A stretch of DNA of 64,000 bases from JADLHS01 sp964594985 (GTDB lineage: Bacteria > Verrucomicrobiota > Verrucomicrobiia > Limisphaerales > JADLHS01): positions 124,001-188,000 of the forward strand of contig CAZQNQ010000001.1 in the NCBI GenBank assembly GCA_964594985.1, written 5' to 3'. Made by a program: the position numbers and the translations under genes. The notes under the pieces are model-generated. The model was not told the origin of the DNA and searched no databases. It was given only the letters and a program-made list of their open reading frames with translations. Positions 1-8,055 of this stretch are shown here, piece after piece (position 1 is the stretch's first letter; every line of letters begins with the position of its first letter).

Positions 1-282
1 AACCCAGTGCGGACAATGCTGCTGAAATAAATCGTATCCCGCCCGATCCAGATCCACGGAATCAATCGCCGCCGTCACGCCCAACGCGCGGAGCGGCGCG
101 ATCATCCCGCCACCCGCAAATCCCAGCACACCGATGCGCCCCGCTGGCGCGAGCACAGCGATGCTTGCCGCCAGCACATCAAACACGCTGTGCGTCGGCC
201 CGGGCGACGTGCGCAATTCGCTGATGACCACGCCGTGTTGACTCAGGCGCAGGCCGTGTTGAGTGGGAGTGATGATGGTCAC
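1..282 (-). CDS. Partial SAM-methyltransferase-fold (spermidine synthase-like) protein
   Basis: Only the N-terminal 94 residues are visible; the gene runs off the window start. The frame opens at a GTG at 282 and stays open to base 1. Residues 49-60 form a glycine-rich turn (GRIGVLGFAGGGM) and an acidic strand end follows at SVDLD (75-79), the arrangement of motif I and the post-I acidic residue in class I SAM-dependent methyltransferases and spermidine synthase-like proteins. The substrate cannot be told from this fragment. No ATG is available near the start, so GTG is an inference from the open frame. Confidence 0.5.
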   Translation of the reverse strand, partial: MTIITPTQHGLRLSQHGVVISELRTSPGPTHSVFDVLAASIAVLAPAGRIGVLGFAGGGMIAPLRALGVTAAIDSVDLDRAGYDLFQQHCPHWV

Positions 283-318
283 AAGTTTTATTGAAGGAAA
301 TAGCTGGGGCGGATTTCA

Positions 319-348
319 ACCGCGGATGAATCAGGATAAACACGGATA
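319..348. repeat. Short word repeat (CGGATGAA/CACGGAT type)
   Basis: A short stretch made of the words accgcggatgaa and aaacacggat lies between two genes read leftwards. The same words form a much larger inverted element at 61793-61915. I see it as a remnant of that family. Confidence 0.4.
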
Positions 349-355
349 GGTCATT

Positions 356-1435
356 TCACGGCCAGGACCAACTGAGCGGAAAACGCAGCCGATAGAATTC
401 GTGCGGCGCAGTGGCGGGAACAGAGACGGTTTGCGTGACGTTGCTGCTGGTGATGGTTTGCGTGGTGGTCCAGTTGACAAAATTGGTGCTGCCTTCCACA
501 AAACCATTCCGCCCCACGGGAGTATTCGCAATAACGATCTGGCTGCTGCCGGCGGTCGCGGTGATGTCGGCGATGCGAACGGGGGAGATGAGTTGCTGGA
601 CGTGATCGGCGATGACCGCATGGCACTTGGCGGTGGGATCGAGGTAATCCCAGAAGATATGGTTGGTGCCGGGCCCGTTCAGCGCTTTGTTGGCGAGCGC
701 AGGATCATCCAGCGCGGCGACGCTCTGGCCCAGATACAGCGCGTTCGTCAGGCCGTAGTTGGACGCGTGGGCCACGACGTCATCCAACAACGTAAAAATG
801 TCCACTGAATAGATGGTGAGGTTGGCGAAATTCGTGCGCGCTTGCTGCAAGCGTTGGGCAAACGCCGCGTTGTATTCAATGGTGCGCTGCCGGATAAAGG
901 TTTCGCTCGCCGCATCAAGGTAATAAGCAGGCACTTTCCCGAGATCGGCCACATTCGGCATAATCAGGGTCCGCACGCCTTTGTTATAGAGGGTCTGGAT
1001 GACGAGGGAATGATTGCTAAGCGATTGGTTCATCGAATTCGTCCAGGCCGCCAGCATGGTTGCATTGTAAGGATAGTAATTATTGATGTTCCAAACAAAG
1101 TCGGCGTTGTTGATCCACACGACGTAAAGCGCGGTGCTGACATCCGGCGGGGCAACATATGTGGAAACGTTGGTGACCAAGATGGGACTGTAGTGCCCAT
1201 AGAACGACCAGTTTTGATTCGACACGTACGTCAGCCCTTGCCGTTGGGCCAGCACCTCCACCCACACGCGCCCGTTACAATAGCTGCGCCCGTAGTAGCT
1301 GGCCCCGCCCGGACCATTCGTAGTGGTGGAAACCGTATCCCCGAAAACGTGCAACGAAGTGAAAGCTCCCCGCGACGGCAGTGTGCCAACTCCAAACAAC
1401 AGGGAGCACAAAATGAAACGCACCACAGATTTCAC
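356..1435 (-). CDS. Secreted SGNH/GDSL-like protein with altered catalytic blocks
   Basis: An exported protein resembling GDSL lipase/esterases but with the catalytic blocks changed. From the GTG at 1435 the protein opens with a good signal peptide (VKSVVRFILCSLLFGVGTLP). Block I reads FGDT at residues 31-34 where the nucleophile motif is GDS. Block III reads NNAD at 109-112 where G-x-ND is usual. Block V reads WDYLDPT at 262-268 where DxxHPT is expected. Residues from about 290 form a small beta module ending in an FYRL-like tail shared with other secreted proteins here. An ATG at 1501 is an alternative start but would give an overlong leader. It is divergent from the FadL gene. The fold call is fairly safe; hydrolase activity is doubtful. 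Confidence 0.7.
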   Translation of the reverse strand: MKSVVRFILCSLLFGVGTLPSRGAFTSLHVFGDTVSTTTNGPGGASYYGRSYCNGRVWVEVLAQRQGLTYVSNQNWSFYGHYSPILVTNVSTYVAPPDVSTALYVVWINNADFVWNINNYYPYNATMLAAWTNSMNQSLSNHSLVIQTLYNKGVRTLIMPNVADLGKVPAYYLDAASETFIRQRTIEYNAAFAQRLQQARTNFANLTIYSVDIFTLLDDVVAHASNYGLTNALYLGQSVAALDDPALANKALNGPGTNHIFWDYLDPTAKCHAVIADHVQQLISPVRIADITATAGSSQIVIANTPVGRNGFVEGSTNFVNWTTTQTITSSNVTQTVSVPATAPHEFYRLRFPLSWSWP

Positions 1436-1560
1436 AGCGTGATTCTGCGGCTCCCGACTTTGAAGTAAAGCGACAATCCGGCGCGATGTTTGCTTGCTCA
1501 TCCATAGGGGCGCGTGTAACAACCGGGGCGGGTGATCCCGAGCCGCAGTCATTCAGAACT

Positions 1561-2820
1561 ATGAACCAACAGTGCGTGGTGAAGTTATTCACGGCCCTCA
1601 TGGTCGGATGGCCCCCGCTCCTGTTCGCGAACGGAATGCGGCTGGCCAGTCAGGACGGTTTTGCCACCGCGCGCGGCGAAGCTTTTGTGGCCACAGCGGA
1701 CAATCCCTCCGCCGTCTATTACAACCCGGCCGGCATCACCCAGCTTGAGGGCACGCAGACCCGCGCCGGACTCTACGCGCTTTATTACGATCCCACCTTC
1801 ACTCCACCCGAAACGGCCCCCAACGCCGGCACGACCTATCACGTCGAAAATAAAACGGCCGCGGCCCCGAACCTGTTCGCGACTTATGCCTGGCCGGATT
1901 CACCGGTGACGCTGGGGCTGGGCATTTACGCTCCCTACGGCGGCAACTTGGAATGGCCCGAAGACACGGGCTTCCGGGCGGTGGCCATCTCGGCCAATCT
2001 GACCTATCTCCGCTTTAATCCCGTGGTCGCCGTGAAGTTACCGGCGCACTTCTCGCTCGCGGCAGGGGTAAACCTGGATTACAGCGAATTCGAACTGGTG
2101 CAAGGGCTGCGGCCTTTTCCCGGCGGCAACTCCTTTCGCTTCGAGGGAAACGACTGGAGCGTTGGCTACAATCTCGGGCTGCTCTGGCAACCGCACGAGA
2201 TGATCTCGCTCGGCGCCACCTTCCGGAGCAAGACTCCCTTCACCCTGAAAGGCGAGGCCGACCTTGAACAGCAACCGTTCATTCAGCCCACCTCGCGCCA
2301 AGCCCAGGCAGATTTTGAATTCCCGCTCACGGTCGTCGTGGGAATTTCTTTCCGCCCCACCCCAAAATGGAACATCGAGTTCAATGCTGACTACACCGAC
2401 TGGAGCAGCTTCGGCGTCACCACCATCCAGCTCGACAGCCCGCCCTTCCCCGTTCAGTCCGTGATCCCGGTGACGTTGAACTGGGAAGCGAGCTGGATGT
2501 ATGAATTCGGCGTGACGCGTTACTTTGACAATCACTGGCACGTCAGCGCGGGCTACGTGTTCAATCAAAATTCCGTTCCGGACGCCTACTACAGCCCGCT
2601 CGCGGCCGACTTGGACCGGCATTTTTTTACCGTGGGCCTCGGCCGCAAAGGACAACGCTTTGATTTCGATGTCGCTTACCAATTCGGCTACGGACCGGAC
2701 CACACCGTCGTTGGCAGCACGCCTGCATCACAACCCGGGCAATTCGCCGGGCAGAACGCCGATGGCACGTATGACTTCATCAGCCATGCGGTTTTCCTGT
2801 CTTTGGGAATAAGGTTCTAA
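1561..2820 (+). CDS. OmpP1/FadL/TodX family outer-membrane transport protein
   Basis: A beta-barrel outer-membrane channel of the FadL family, which moves fatty acids or other hydrophobic compounds across the outer membrane. The ATG at 1561 gives 419 residues starting with a signal peptide (VVKLFTALMVGWPPLLFANG). The mature N terminus has the family hallmark of a glycine/alanine-rich hatch with NPSAVYYNPAGIT (about residues 50-62), followed by alternating amphipathic strands and a terminal strand ending in GIRF with a C-terminal aromatic. The stop codon abuts a palindromic repeat at 2821. No neighbour suggests a substrate. Confidence 0.88.
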   Translation: MNQQCVVKLFTALMVGWPPLLFANGMRLASQDGFATARGEAFVATADNPSAVYYNPAGITQLEGTQTRAGLYALYYDPTFTPPETAPNAGTTYHVENKTAAAPNLFATYAWPDSPVTLGLGIYAPYGGNLEWPEDTGFRAVAISANLTYLRFNPVVAVKLPAHFSLAAGVNLDYSEFELVQGLRPFPGGNSFRFEGNDWSVGYNLGLLWQPHEMISLGATFRSKTPFTLKGEADLEQQPFIQPTSRQAQADFEFPLTVVVGISFRPTPKWNIEFNADYTDWSSFGVTTIQLDSPPFPVQSVIPVTLNWEASWMYEFGVTRYFDNHWHVSAGYVFNQNSVPDAYYSPLAADLDRHFFTVGLGRKGQRFDFDVAYQFGYGPDHTVVGSTPASQPGQFAGQNADGTYDFISHAVFLSLGIRF

Positions 2821-2973
2821 GAGCTGGTTTGAAAACTCCGCGCCGGAAACCCGGAGCAAGGATGCTCCGGTCACCCGCGGGCAGGAGGCCCGCGCTACGC
2901 CGTAACGCAGGCATCCTGCCGGCGGGTTCGGGCGGCATCCCTGCCGCCAGTTCCGGGGTTTCAAACCGGCTCT
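2821..2973. repeat. MITE-like palindromic repeat, GGATGC-hairpin family, copy 1
   Basis: About 150 bp with inverted ends (gagctggtttgaaaac at the left, gtttcaaaccggctc at the right). Inside are short hairpins with a common core and different stems: ggagcaaggatgctcc, gcaggcatcctgccggc and ggcggcatccctgccgcc. A near-identical copy sits at 15481-15634. CTAAGAG occurs at both borders and could be a target duplication. It abuts the fadL stop codon, so it may act in 3'-end formation. Confidence 0.85.
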
Positions 2974-2974
2974 A

Positions 2975-3053
2975 AGAGTTGGAGTTCAAGCTTTGGCTTG
3001 TTCCCCTACTCGCCGCCACCCGCCCAGACAAGCTAAAGCTCGAACTCCAACAA
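2975..3053. repeat. Imperfect palindrome around GTTGGAGTTCAAGCTTTGGC
   Basis: gttggagttcaagctttggc at about 2977 is answered by agctaaagctcgaactccaac ending at 3051, with about 30 bases between. This is a separate hairpin element directly after the previous repeat. The next 190 bases up to 3246 hold no gene I can support. Confidence 0.6.
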
Positions 3054-3246
3054 AGATTGCACGGCCCTTTCAGCCGCACCCGTTACCGCCCGGAAAAATA
3101 GTTGAAACTTTTCGCCCTCCTGCCGGGTTATCTCCTTGAAACGATGAAAACCATCGGCAAACGAATCAACCCAGCTTTCACGGTGGTGCAACCCCTGCCC
3201 TTGTGGCCGGTGGCAGGCACAGTGGAAACCAGTCGCGCCCTGGCAA

Positions 3247-3672
3247 ATGATGTCCAGCCAGCCGATGACTGCGCCCTTGCCCGAGGCATTCACATTGCCC
3301 CGCGCGGGCTTTTGGGATCGCATGGGCGCGGCGTTCCTCGACATCGTGATCGTGGCGATCCTCAGCGTGTTCGTGGGTGGATTGCCCTTGGGCCTGCTGG
3401 TCGCCCTCGCCTACTTTGCCGGCATGTGGGCGTGGAAAGGCTCAACCATCGACGGCACGGTGCTCAACCTGAAAGTCGTGCGGCTCGACAATCAGCCGGT
3501 GACGTTCGCCGTGGCGCTGGTGCGGGGCCTCGCCTCGATGCTGTCCTGCATCGTGTTCTTCCTCGGTTTTTTCTGGATCATCTTGGATCGCGATAAACAA
3601 TCCTGGCACGACAAGATCGCCGGCACGGTGGTGGTCCGCACGCCGCGCGCGATGCCTTTGGTGTGTCTGTGA
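3247..3672 (+). CDS. RDD family integral membrane protein
   Basis: A small membrane protein of the RDD family, whose function is generally unknown. After a short N-terminal tail the domain starts at about residue 23 (FWDRMGAAFLDIVIVAIL), continues with a second hydrophobic segment, a conserved stretch WKGSTIDGTVLNLKVVRLD, a third hydrophobic segment, and the typical end ILDRDKQSWHDKIAGTVVV. At 141 residues it is close to a bare RDD domain. Related proteins in this phylum often carry a longer N-terminal half, so this may be a shortened version; the 190 bases upstream show no matching frame. Flanked on both sides by palindromic repeats. Confidence 0.72.
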   Translation: MMSSQPMTAPLPEAFTLPRAGFWDRMGAAFLDIVIVAILSVFVGGLPLGLLVALAYFAGMWAWKGSTIDGTVLNLKVVRLDNQPVTFAVALVRGLASMLSCIVFFLGFFWIILDRDKQSWHDKIAGTVVVRTPRAMPLVCL

Positions 3673-3689
3673 GTGCGGGGCTAAAAAGT

Positions 3690-3803
3690 TGGAACTGGCG
3701 GCAGGGATGCCGCCAGAACCCGCAGGCAGGGATGCCTGCGCTACGCCGTAGCGCGGGCATCCCTGCCTGCGGGTTCACGGAGCATCCTTGCTCCGTGTTC
3801 CCA
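3690..3803. repeat. GGATGC-hairpin repeat, copy 2
   Basis: A run of three hairpins: ggcggcagggatgccgcc, a larger stem built from gcaggcagggatgcctgc and its neighbour gcgggcatccctgcctgc, and ggagcatccttgctcc. The modules match copies at 2821, 15481 and 27531 but in a different order and without the long inverted ends. Confidence 0.75.
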
Positions 3804-3847
3804 AAACAGATTTTCCTGGCCGGAACCAAGAAACCTTTTGGCATCAC

Positions 3848-3884
3848 AAAAAACCGGCTTCGCAATGTTCGCTGCGAAGCCGGT
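3848..3884 (-). terminator. Rho-independent terminator after kdgK
   Basis: Read on the minus strand, ACCGGCTTCGCA pairs with TGCGAAGCCGGT across an 8-base loop and is followed by a TTTTTTG run. It lies about 20 bases after the kdgK stop codon. Confidence 0.85.
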
Positions 3885-3903
3885 GAATTGTTTCAGATTT
3901 GGT

Positions 3904-4986
3904 TTAGCGCTGGATGCGCGCTGACCCGCCCTTGGCGAACGCTTTCACCTGTTCGACCGTCGCCATCGTCGTGTCGCCGGGGAACGTGGTGAGCAACGCG
4001 CCGTGCGACCAGCCGAGGTTCACGGATTCCTGTTCGCTCGCGCCGCTCAAAAGACCGTAGAAGAAGCCCGCCGCATAACCGTCGCCGCCGCCGACGCGGT
4101 CCACGACGTCGAGTTCGCACATCGGCGATTGGTAGGTCTTGCCGTTGATCCACGCGACCGCGCCCCAAGTGTGGCGATTAGTCGAATGCACTTCGCGCAA
4201 CGTCGTTGCGACGGCTTTGACGTTGGGGAATTTCTTCGTGGCCTTCTCGATGACCGCATAGAACGCGCTCGGGTCGAGCTTGGATTTGCTTTCCACGTCC
4301 TGACCTTCGACGCCGAGACCTTTCTGCAAATCTTCCTCATTGCCGACGAGCACGTCCACGTGTTCGACGATGCGCGCCAGCACGCTGACGGCTTTGTCCT
4401 GACCGCCCCAGATGTCCCAGAGCTTCTGGCGATAGTTGAGGTCGAAGGACGTCACCGCGCCGGAAGCCTTGGCGGCTTTCATGGCTTCGATGATGACTTC
4501 GCCGGTGGTTTCGGACAACGCGGCGAAAATGCCACCGGAATGAAACCAACGCACGCCGGCACCGAAGATTTCCTTCCAGTTGAAGTCGCCGGGCTTGAGC
4601 TGGCCGGCGGCTTCATTGCTGCGGTTGTAAAACACCACGGGCGCACGCACGCCCTGGCCGCGATCGGAATAAACCGTGGCCATGTTCGGGCCACGCACGC
4701 CGTCGTGCTTGAATTTCTTGTAGAAGGGTTTCACGCCCATCGCCCGGACGCGTTCGGCAATCAAATCGCCGATGGGATAATCCACCAGCGCGCTCGCGAT
4801 GCCGGTGTTGAGCCGGAAGCAATCGGACAGGTTGGCGGAGACGTTGAATTCACCGCCGCTGACGTGGATGTCGCAGTGATTCGCCTTGCGGAACGGGATG
4901 ATGCCGGGGTCGAGGCGGTTGACAAGGGCGCCAAGCGAGAGGAAGTCCAACGCGCCGGTTTGAGGAATTTTCAATGCAGAACTCAT
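3904..4986 (-). CDS. kdgK: 2-keto-3-deoxygluconate kinase-like PfkB sugar kinase
   Basis: A ribokinase/PfkB family kinase, assigned to phosphorylation of 2-keto-3-deoxygluconate to KDPG. The ATG at 4986 gives 360 residues. The N-terminal substrate region has HVSGGEFNVSANLS, the usual sugar-binding GG-N pattern of the family. The C-terminal signature VGGGDGYAAGF holds the catalytic aspartate and the anion hole. The substrate assignment rests on neighbours: an ExuT-like transporter, uxaE and uxaC lie upstream and all feed KDG formation, while the KDPG aldolase gene is at 45650. A hairpin terminator on each side suggests it can be transcribed as its own unit. Another 2-keto sugar kinase is the main alternative. 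Confidence 0.82.
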   Translation of the reverse strand: MSSALKIPQTGALDFLSLGALVNRLDPGIIPFRKANHCDIHVSGGEFNVSANLSDCFRLNTGIASALVDYPIGDLIAERVRAMGVKPFYKKFKHDGVRGPNMATVYSDRGQGVRAPVVFYNRSNEAAGQLKPGDFNWKEIFGAGVRWFHSGGIFAALSETTGEVIIEAMKAAKASGAVTSFDLNYRQKLWDIWGGQDKAVSVLARIVEHVDVLVGNEEDLQKGLGVEGQDVESKSKLDPSAFYAVIEKATKKFPNVKAVATTLREVHSTNRHTWGAVAWINGKTYQSPMCELDVVDRVGGGDGYAAGFFYGLLSGASEQESVNLGWSHGALLTTFPGDTTMATVEQVKAFAKGGSARIQR

Positions 4987-5012
4987 ATTCAATTTACTGT
5001 TTCATTTCAGAC

Positions 5013-5047
5013 GAAAACCGTCGGAGCCGGTTGACGGCTCCGACGGT
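5013..5047 (-). terminator. Rho-independent terminator between the transporter gene and kdgK
   Basis: On the minus strand ACCGTCGGAGCCG pairs perfectly with CGGCTCCGACGGT across a 5-base loop and runs into TTTTCG. It sits directly after the transporter stop codon and before kdgK, so transcription from upstream is at least partly stopped here. Confidence 0.82.
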
Positions 5048-5061
5048 TGAAAGTTTCAATT

Positions 5062-6438
5062 TCAAGCCTGTTCAATCTTCGCCGGTTCAAGTTTCGGCAC
5101 CAATAGGTGAATGACGAGCAAGGCGAACAGATACGCGCCGCCCGCCATGACGAAAATGGGAACGTAACTCTTGGTAGATTGCAAGATCGCACCAACGAGC
5201 ATGGCGATGAACATGCCGCCAATCGCGCCCGCCGTGCCGCCAATGCCGACGACCGAGCCGACAGCCTTGCGCGGGAACATGTCGGAGGTGAGCGTGAACA
5301 GATTTGCGGACCAGCCTTGATGTGCCGACGCCGCGATGCTGATCAAGAGCACCGAGACCCACAGGTTGGAAACTTTTGCCGCCATGATGATCGGCACAAC
5401 AGCAAGAGCGCAGATGAGCATGGCCATCTTGCGGGATTTGTTCGTGGACCAGCCTTTCTTGATCCAATGCGATGAAAGCCAGCCGCCGCCGATACTGCCG
5501 ATGTCGGCGAGCAGATAGATTGCGAGCAGCGGCGGCCCCATCTTGGAGACAGTCACTTCGACACCATGGGTTTTGTTCAAAAAATCCGGCAGCCAGAACA
5601 GATACAACCACCAGATCGGGTCGGTGAGAAATTTCCCCAACGCGAAGGCCCAGGTCTGACGATGCGTGAGCAACTTGAGCCAGGAAACTTTCGCGGGTGG
5701 ATCCACGGGATCGCTGCGGATGTAGGCCAGTTCTGCCGGCTTGAGGTGCGGATGCTCCTCTGGATGACGATAAACCGCCAGCCACCACACCACCCAGATG
5801 AAACCGACGATGCCGGTGCCGATGAACGCCCACTGCCAGCCCCAATGACTAAGAATCCACGGGACAACAAGTGGCGCGATGAGGGCGCCGACGTTCGTGC
5901 CGGAATTGAAGATGCCCGTGGCGAAAGCGCGTTCCTTTTTGGGGAACCATTCCGCAACGGTCTTGATCGAGGCGGGAAACGCACCGGCTTCCCCGATGCC
6001 CAAAGCGAATCGCGCCAGCGCCAGGCCCGCCGCGCCGCCCACCAACGTCACCAGCATGAACCCGCTGTCCTTGTCCAGATTCAACACCGGGATGGAAATG
6101 TCTTTGACGTAATGCGCCAGCCCGTGCGCCATCGCCGCAAGACTCCAAATGCTGACGGCAATCGCAAAACCAAAACGCACGCCGACTTTGTCCATGAACC
6201 GCCCGGCGAACAGGAAGCCGATCGCGTAAGCGAGTTGGAAGCAAAAGACGATGGACGAATAGATGCGCTCGTCCGACCAACCGAACTCCGCGACGAGGGT
6301 CGGCTTGAGGATGCCGATGATCTGGCGATCCACGTAGTTGATGATGGCGGCGAAGAGCAGCAGCGCGCAAATCATCCAACGATAATTCCCGACGCGAGGC
6401 TTGACCTCACCAGGAGCCGACGCAGTTTCAGAGGACAT
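5062..6438 (-). CDS. MFS transporter, hexuronate/anion:cation symporter (ExuT-like)
   Basis: A 12-helix major facilitator permease of the ACS family, likely the hexuronate importer. The ATG at 6438 gives 458 residues. The first helix region reads LLLFAAIINYVDRQIIGIL, a strong signature of the ACS family; the loop between helices 2 and 3 has GRFMDKVGVRFGF, the MFS motif A. A longer frame to 6477 lacks a convincing start. It lies between uxaE and kdgK, both reading the same way, which supports galacturonate or glucuronate as substrate. The exact sugar acid is inferred from context. Confidence 0.85.
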   Translation of the reverse strand: MSSETASAPGEVKPRVGNYRWMICALLLFAAIINYVDRQIIGILKPTLVAEFGWSDERIYSSIVFCFQLAYAIGFLFAGRFMDKVGVRFGFAIAVSIWSLAAMAHGLAHYVKDISIPVLNLDKDSGFMLVTLVGGAAGLALARFALGIGEAGAFPASIKTVAEWFPKKERAFATGIFNSGTNVGALIAPLVVPWILSHWGWQWAFIGTGIVGFIWVVWWLAVYRHPEEHPHLKPAELAYIRSDPVDPPAKVSWLKLLTHRQTWAFALGKFLTDPIWWLYLFWLPDFLNKTHGVEVTVSKMGPPLLAIYLLADIGSIGGGWLSSHWIKKGWSTNKSRKMAMLICALAVVPIIMAAKVSNLWVSVLLISIAASAHQGWSANLFTLTSDMFPRKAVGSVVGIGGTAGAIGGMFIAMLVGAILQSTKSYVPIFVMAGGAYLFALLVIHLLVPKLEPAKIEQA

Positions 6439-6493
6439 AGTTATTTGAGTGGAACGCGAGTCTTGTGGCGCAATCACCGTGTGAGGTCAATGT

Positions 6494-7759
6494 CTAATTA
6501 CTCAGGAAGATCGCCTTGATGTGGCGATCAAACAGGTTGCCCGTCACTTTCTTGGCAACCACCGCTTGATTGGCGCGGATGAGATCGAGGTAACGTGCCC
6601 CCTTCTTCGCGGCGATCTTGAAGCCGACGTGCAGCAACTGGCGCAGGTGCGGATTGAATTCCTTGCACGACTGTTCGTGTTGCAATGCGTTGACGTATTG
6701 CTCGGCAGTCCACTTCGCCACGACGGCGCTCGGCGGCAGCTTGGCGCGATCAATATCAATCACCGTGGCGTATGGCGCGCAGAGTTCGTCAATGTGTTCC
6801 AGCGCGGCGGCGTAAATGTCTTTTGCGAGCACCAGCCCTTCCCCGCCCGCTTCGGCGAGACCGATGACTTCTTCGAGCCACGTCGTGCCGGCAGTCTTGA
6901 GATGCAAGCCTGCTCCATGTTTCTTCACCGCGCGACGGATCGCCGGGTAGATGGAGAACTTGTCGCTGCCCGAGTGGACGCTGAGTTTCAGGTTGGCGGG
7001 CAGGCCGTATTTCTGGATGGCAAATTTGATGACGCAGAGGTCGTCGTTGAATTCCTTCTCGAACTGCGCGATGTCGCCGACGTAATCCACGCCCTTGTTG
7101 AAGCGACCCGTGAACTTCGGCGCGATGGTCTGCACGGGAATCCCGTTATCCGCGATGGCGGCAAGGATGATGAGCAGATCAATCGGCGTCTGCGGCAGAT
7201 CGGTTTCGTCCATCGAAACTTCGGGGATGAATTTGCCCGTGCCCTTGGCTTTTTCGATGTGGCGATAGATCGAGCCGGCTTCCTGCACGGCGAAGAGGAA
7301 CTTGTTCGCGACGCGCTCGACGTCCGCGCGGGTGGTTTTCGCGCCACCGTCCACGCCGGGGATTTCCACCGAGCCGATCAGCTCGGGATGTTTGTCCACG
7401 AAGCTTTTTACGTCCTCGGGCTGGGCGGGCTTGCCGATGGAGTCCGCGACATCAATCGTGTAAAAATCAGAAGCCGAGAGAAACCGGTCCACAGTCTCGA
7501 GGCGGATGTGGTCGGCGTCAATGTGCCATTCCTTGGTCCAGCCCAGTTTTTTGATGGCGGCTTCGGCGGCGGCGCGCACGGACGTCGGTTCGCTGCCGAT
7601 GATCAGGTGTTCGCGGTTGGACTTGTTCCACACGGGCACGACGTCCGCGCCTTGCTGCGCCGCCATGATGCAGGCGGTGAGTTGCGCTTCGGCTTCCTGC
7701 GCAAAACGATCGCCCATGCCGAGAGAAAACTTTCCGATTTGTAGAGTATTATGGCTCAT
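6494..7759 (-). CDS. uxaE: Tagaturonate epimerase family protein
   Basis: A member of the UxaE family, which epimerises D-tagaturonate to D-fructuronate and lets galacturonate enter the mannonate branch. From the ATG at about 7759 the protein has about 421 residues beginning MSHNTLQIGKFSLGMGDRFA. Characteristic stretches are IPEVSMDETDLPQTPIDLL and LKLSVHSGSDKFSIYP in the middle, with conserved acidic and histidine residues that suit a metal-dependent TIM-barrel epimerase. It is divergent from uxaC, the step before it. A frame extending to 7819 uses a TTG and adds low-quality sequence, so the ATG is preferred. Confidence 0.83.
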   Translation of the reverse strand: MSHNTLQIGKFSLGMGDRFAQEAEAQLTACIMAAQQGADVVPVWNKSNREHLIIGSEPTSVRAAAEAAIKKLGWTKEWHIDADHIRLETVDRFLSASDFYTIDVADSIGKPAQPEDVKSFVDKHPELIGSVEIPGVDGGAKTTRADVERVANKFLFAVQEAGSIYRHIEKAKGTGKFIPEVSMDETDLPQTPIDLLIILAAIADNGIPVQTIAPKFTGRFNKGVDYVGDIAQFEKEFNDDLCVIKFAIQKYGLPANLKLSVHSGSDKFSIYPAIRRAVKKHGAGLHLKTAGTTWLEEVIGLAEAGGEGLVLAKDIYAAALEHIDELCAPYATVIDIDRAKLPPSAVVAKWTAEQYVNALQHEQSCKEFNPHLRQLLHVGFKIAAKKGARYLDLIRANQAVVAKKVTGNLFDRHIKAIFLSN

Positions 7760-8055
7760 TGAGATGCTTGGGATTGTACGACAATATGCTGCCGATGCGG
7801 CGGACTTTCGCAATGGCAATTCTGCATTGTGATTTGAATTTTTGGTATCATCCGTATTGGTGATGTTCCCCGGCGCCGGGATTGTGCAGAATAATCAAAC
7901 CACTCTGCAAAAAGTCCGGCTGCCGGAAGTCCGGCTTTGGATTTAGGATACAGAACAAGCTTCCGACCAACCCGCTGGCGTCGGACTGTCGCCGCGAACA
8001 TTGCGCCTTTGCAGGACGAATGGTGGTTGGTAAACATGAAGCGGATTGCCGAATT
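7760..8055. promoter_or_regulatory. Divergent intergenic region between uxaE and uxaC
   Basis: About 295 bases with no gene. It must hold the promoters of both hexuronate genes, and the likely operator for the XylR-like regulator at 9895. I notice a direct repeat aagtccggct-gccgg-aagtccggct near 7915 but no convincing -35/-10 pair. No operator can be assigned by eye. Confidence 0.45.

Noticed and set aside
3033..3344. 103-codon minus-strand frame overlapping the RDD gene
   Set aside because: Composition looked protein-like at first, but it overlaps the RDD start region and has no recognisable domain or start context.
4003..5034. Long plus-strand open frame opposite kdgK
   Set aside because: It is the complement of a clear kinase gene; the product is rich in Ala, Arg, Val and His with no motif, a usual shadow in high-GC DNA.
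6521..7744. 407-codon plus-strand frame opposite uxaE
   Set aside because: Antisense shadow of a well-supported gene; no start signal or recognisable domain.
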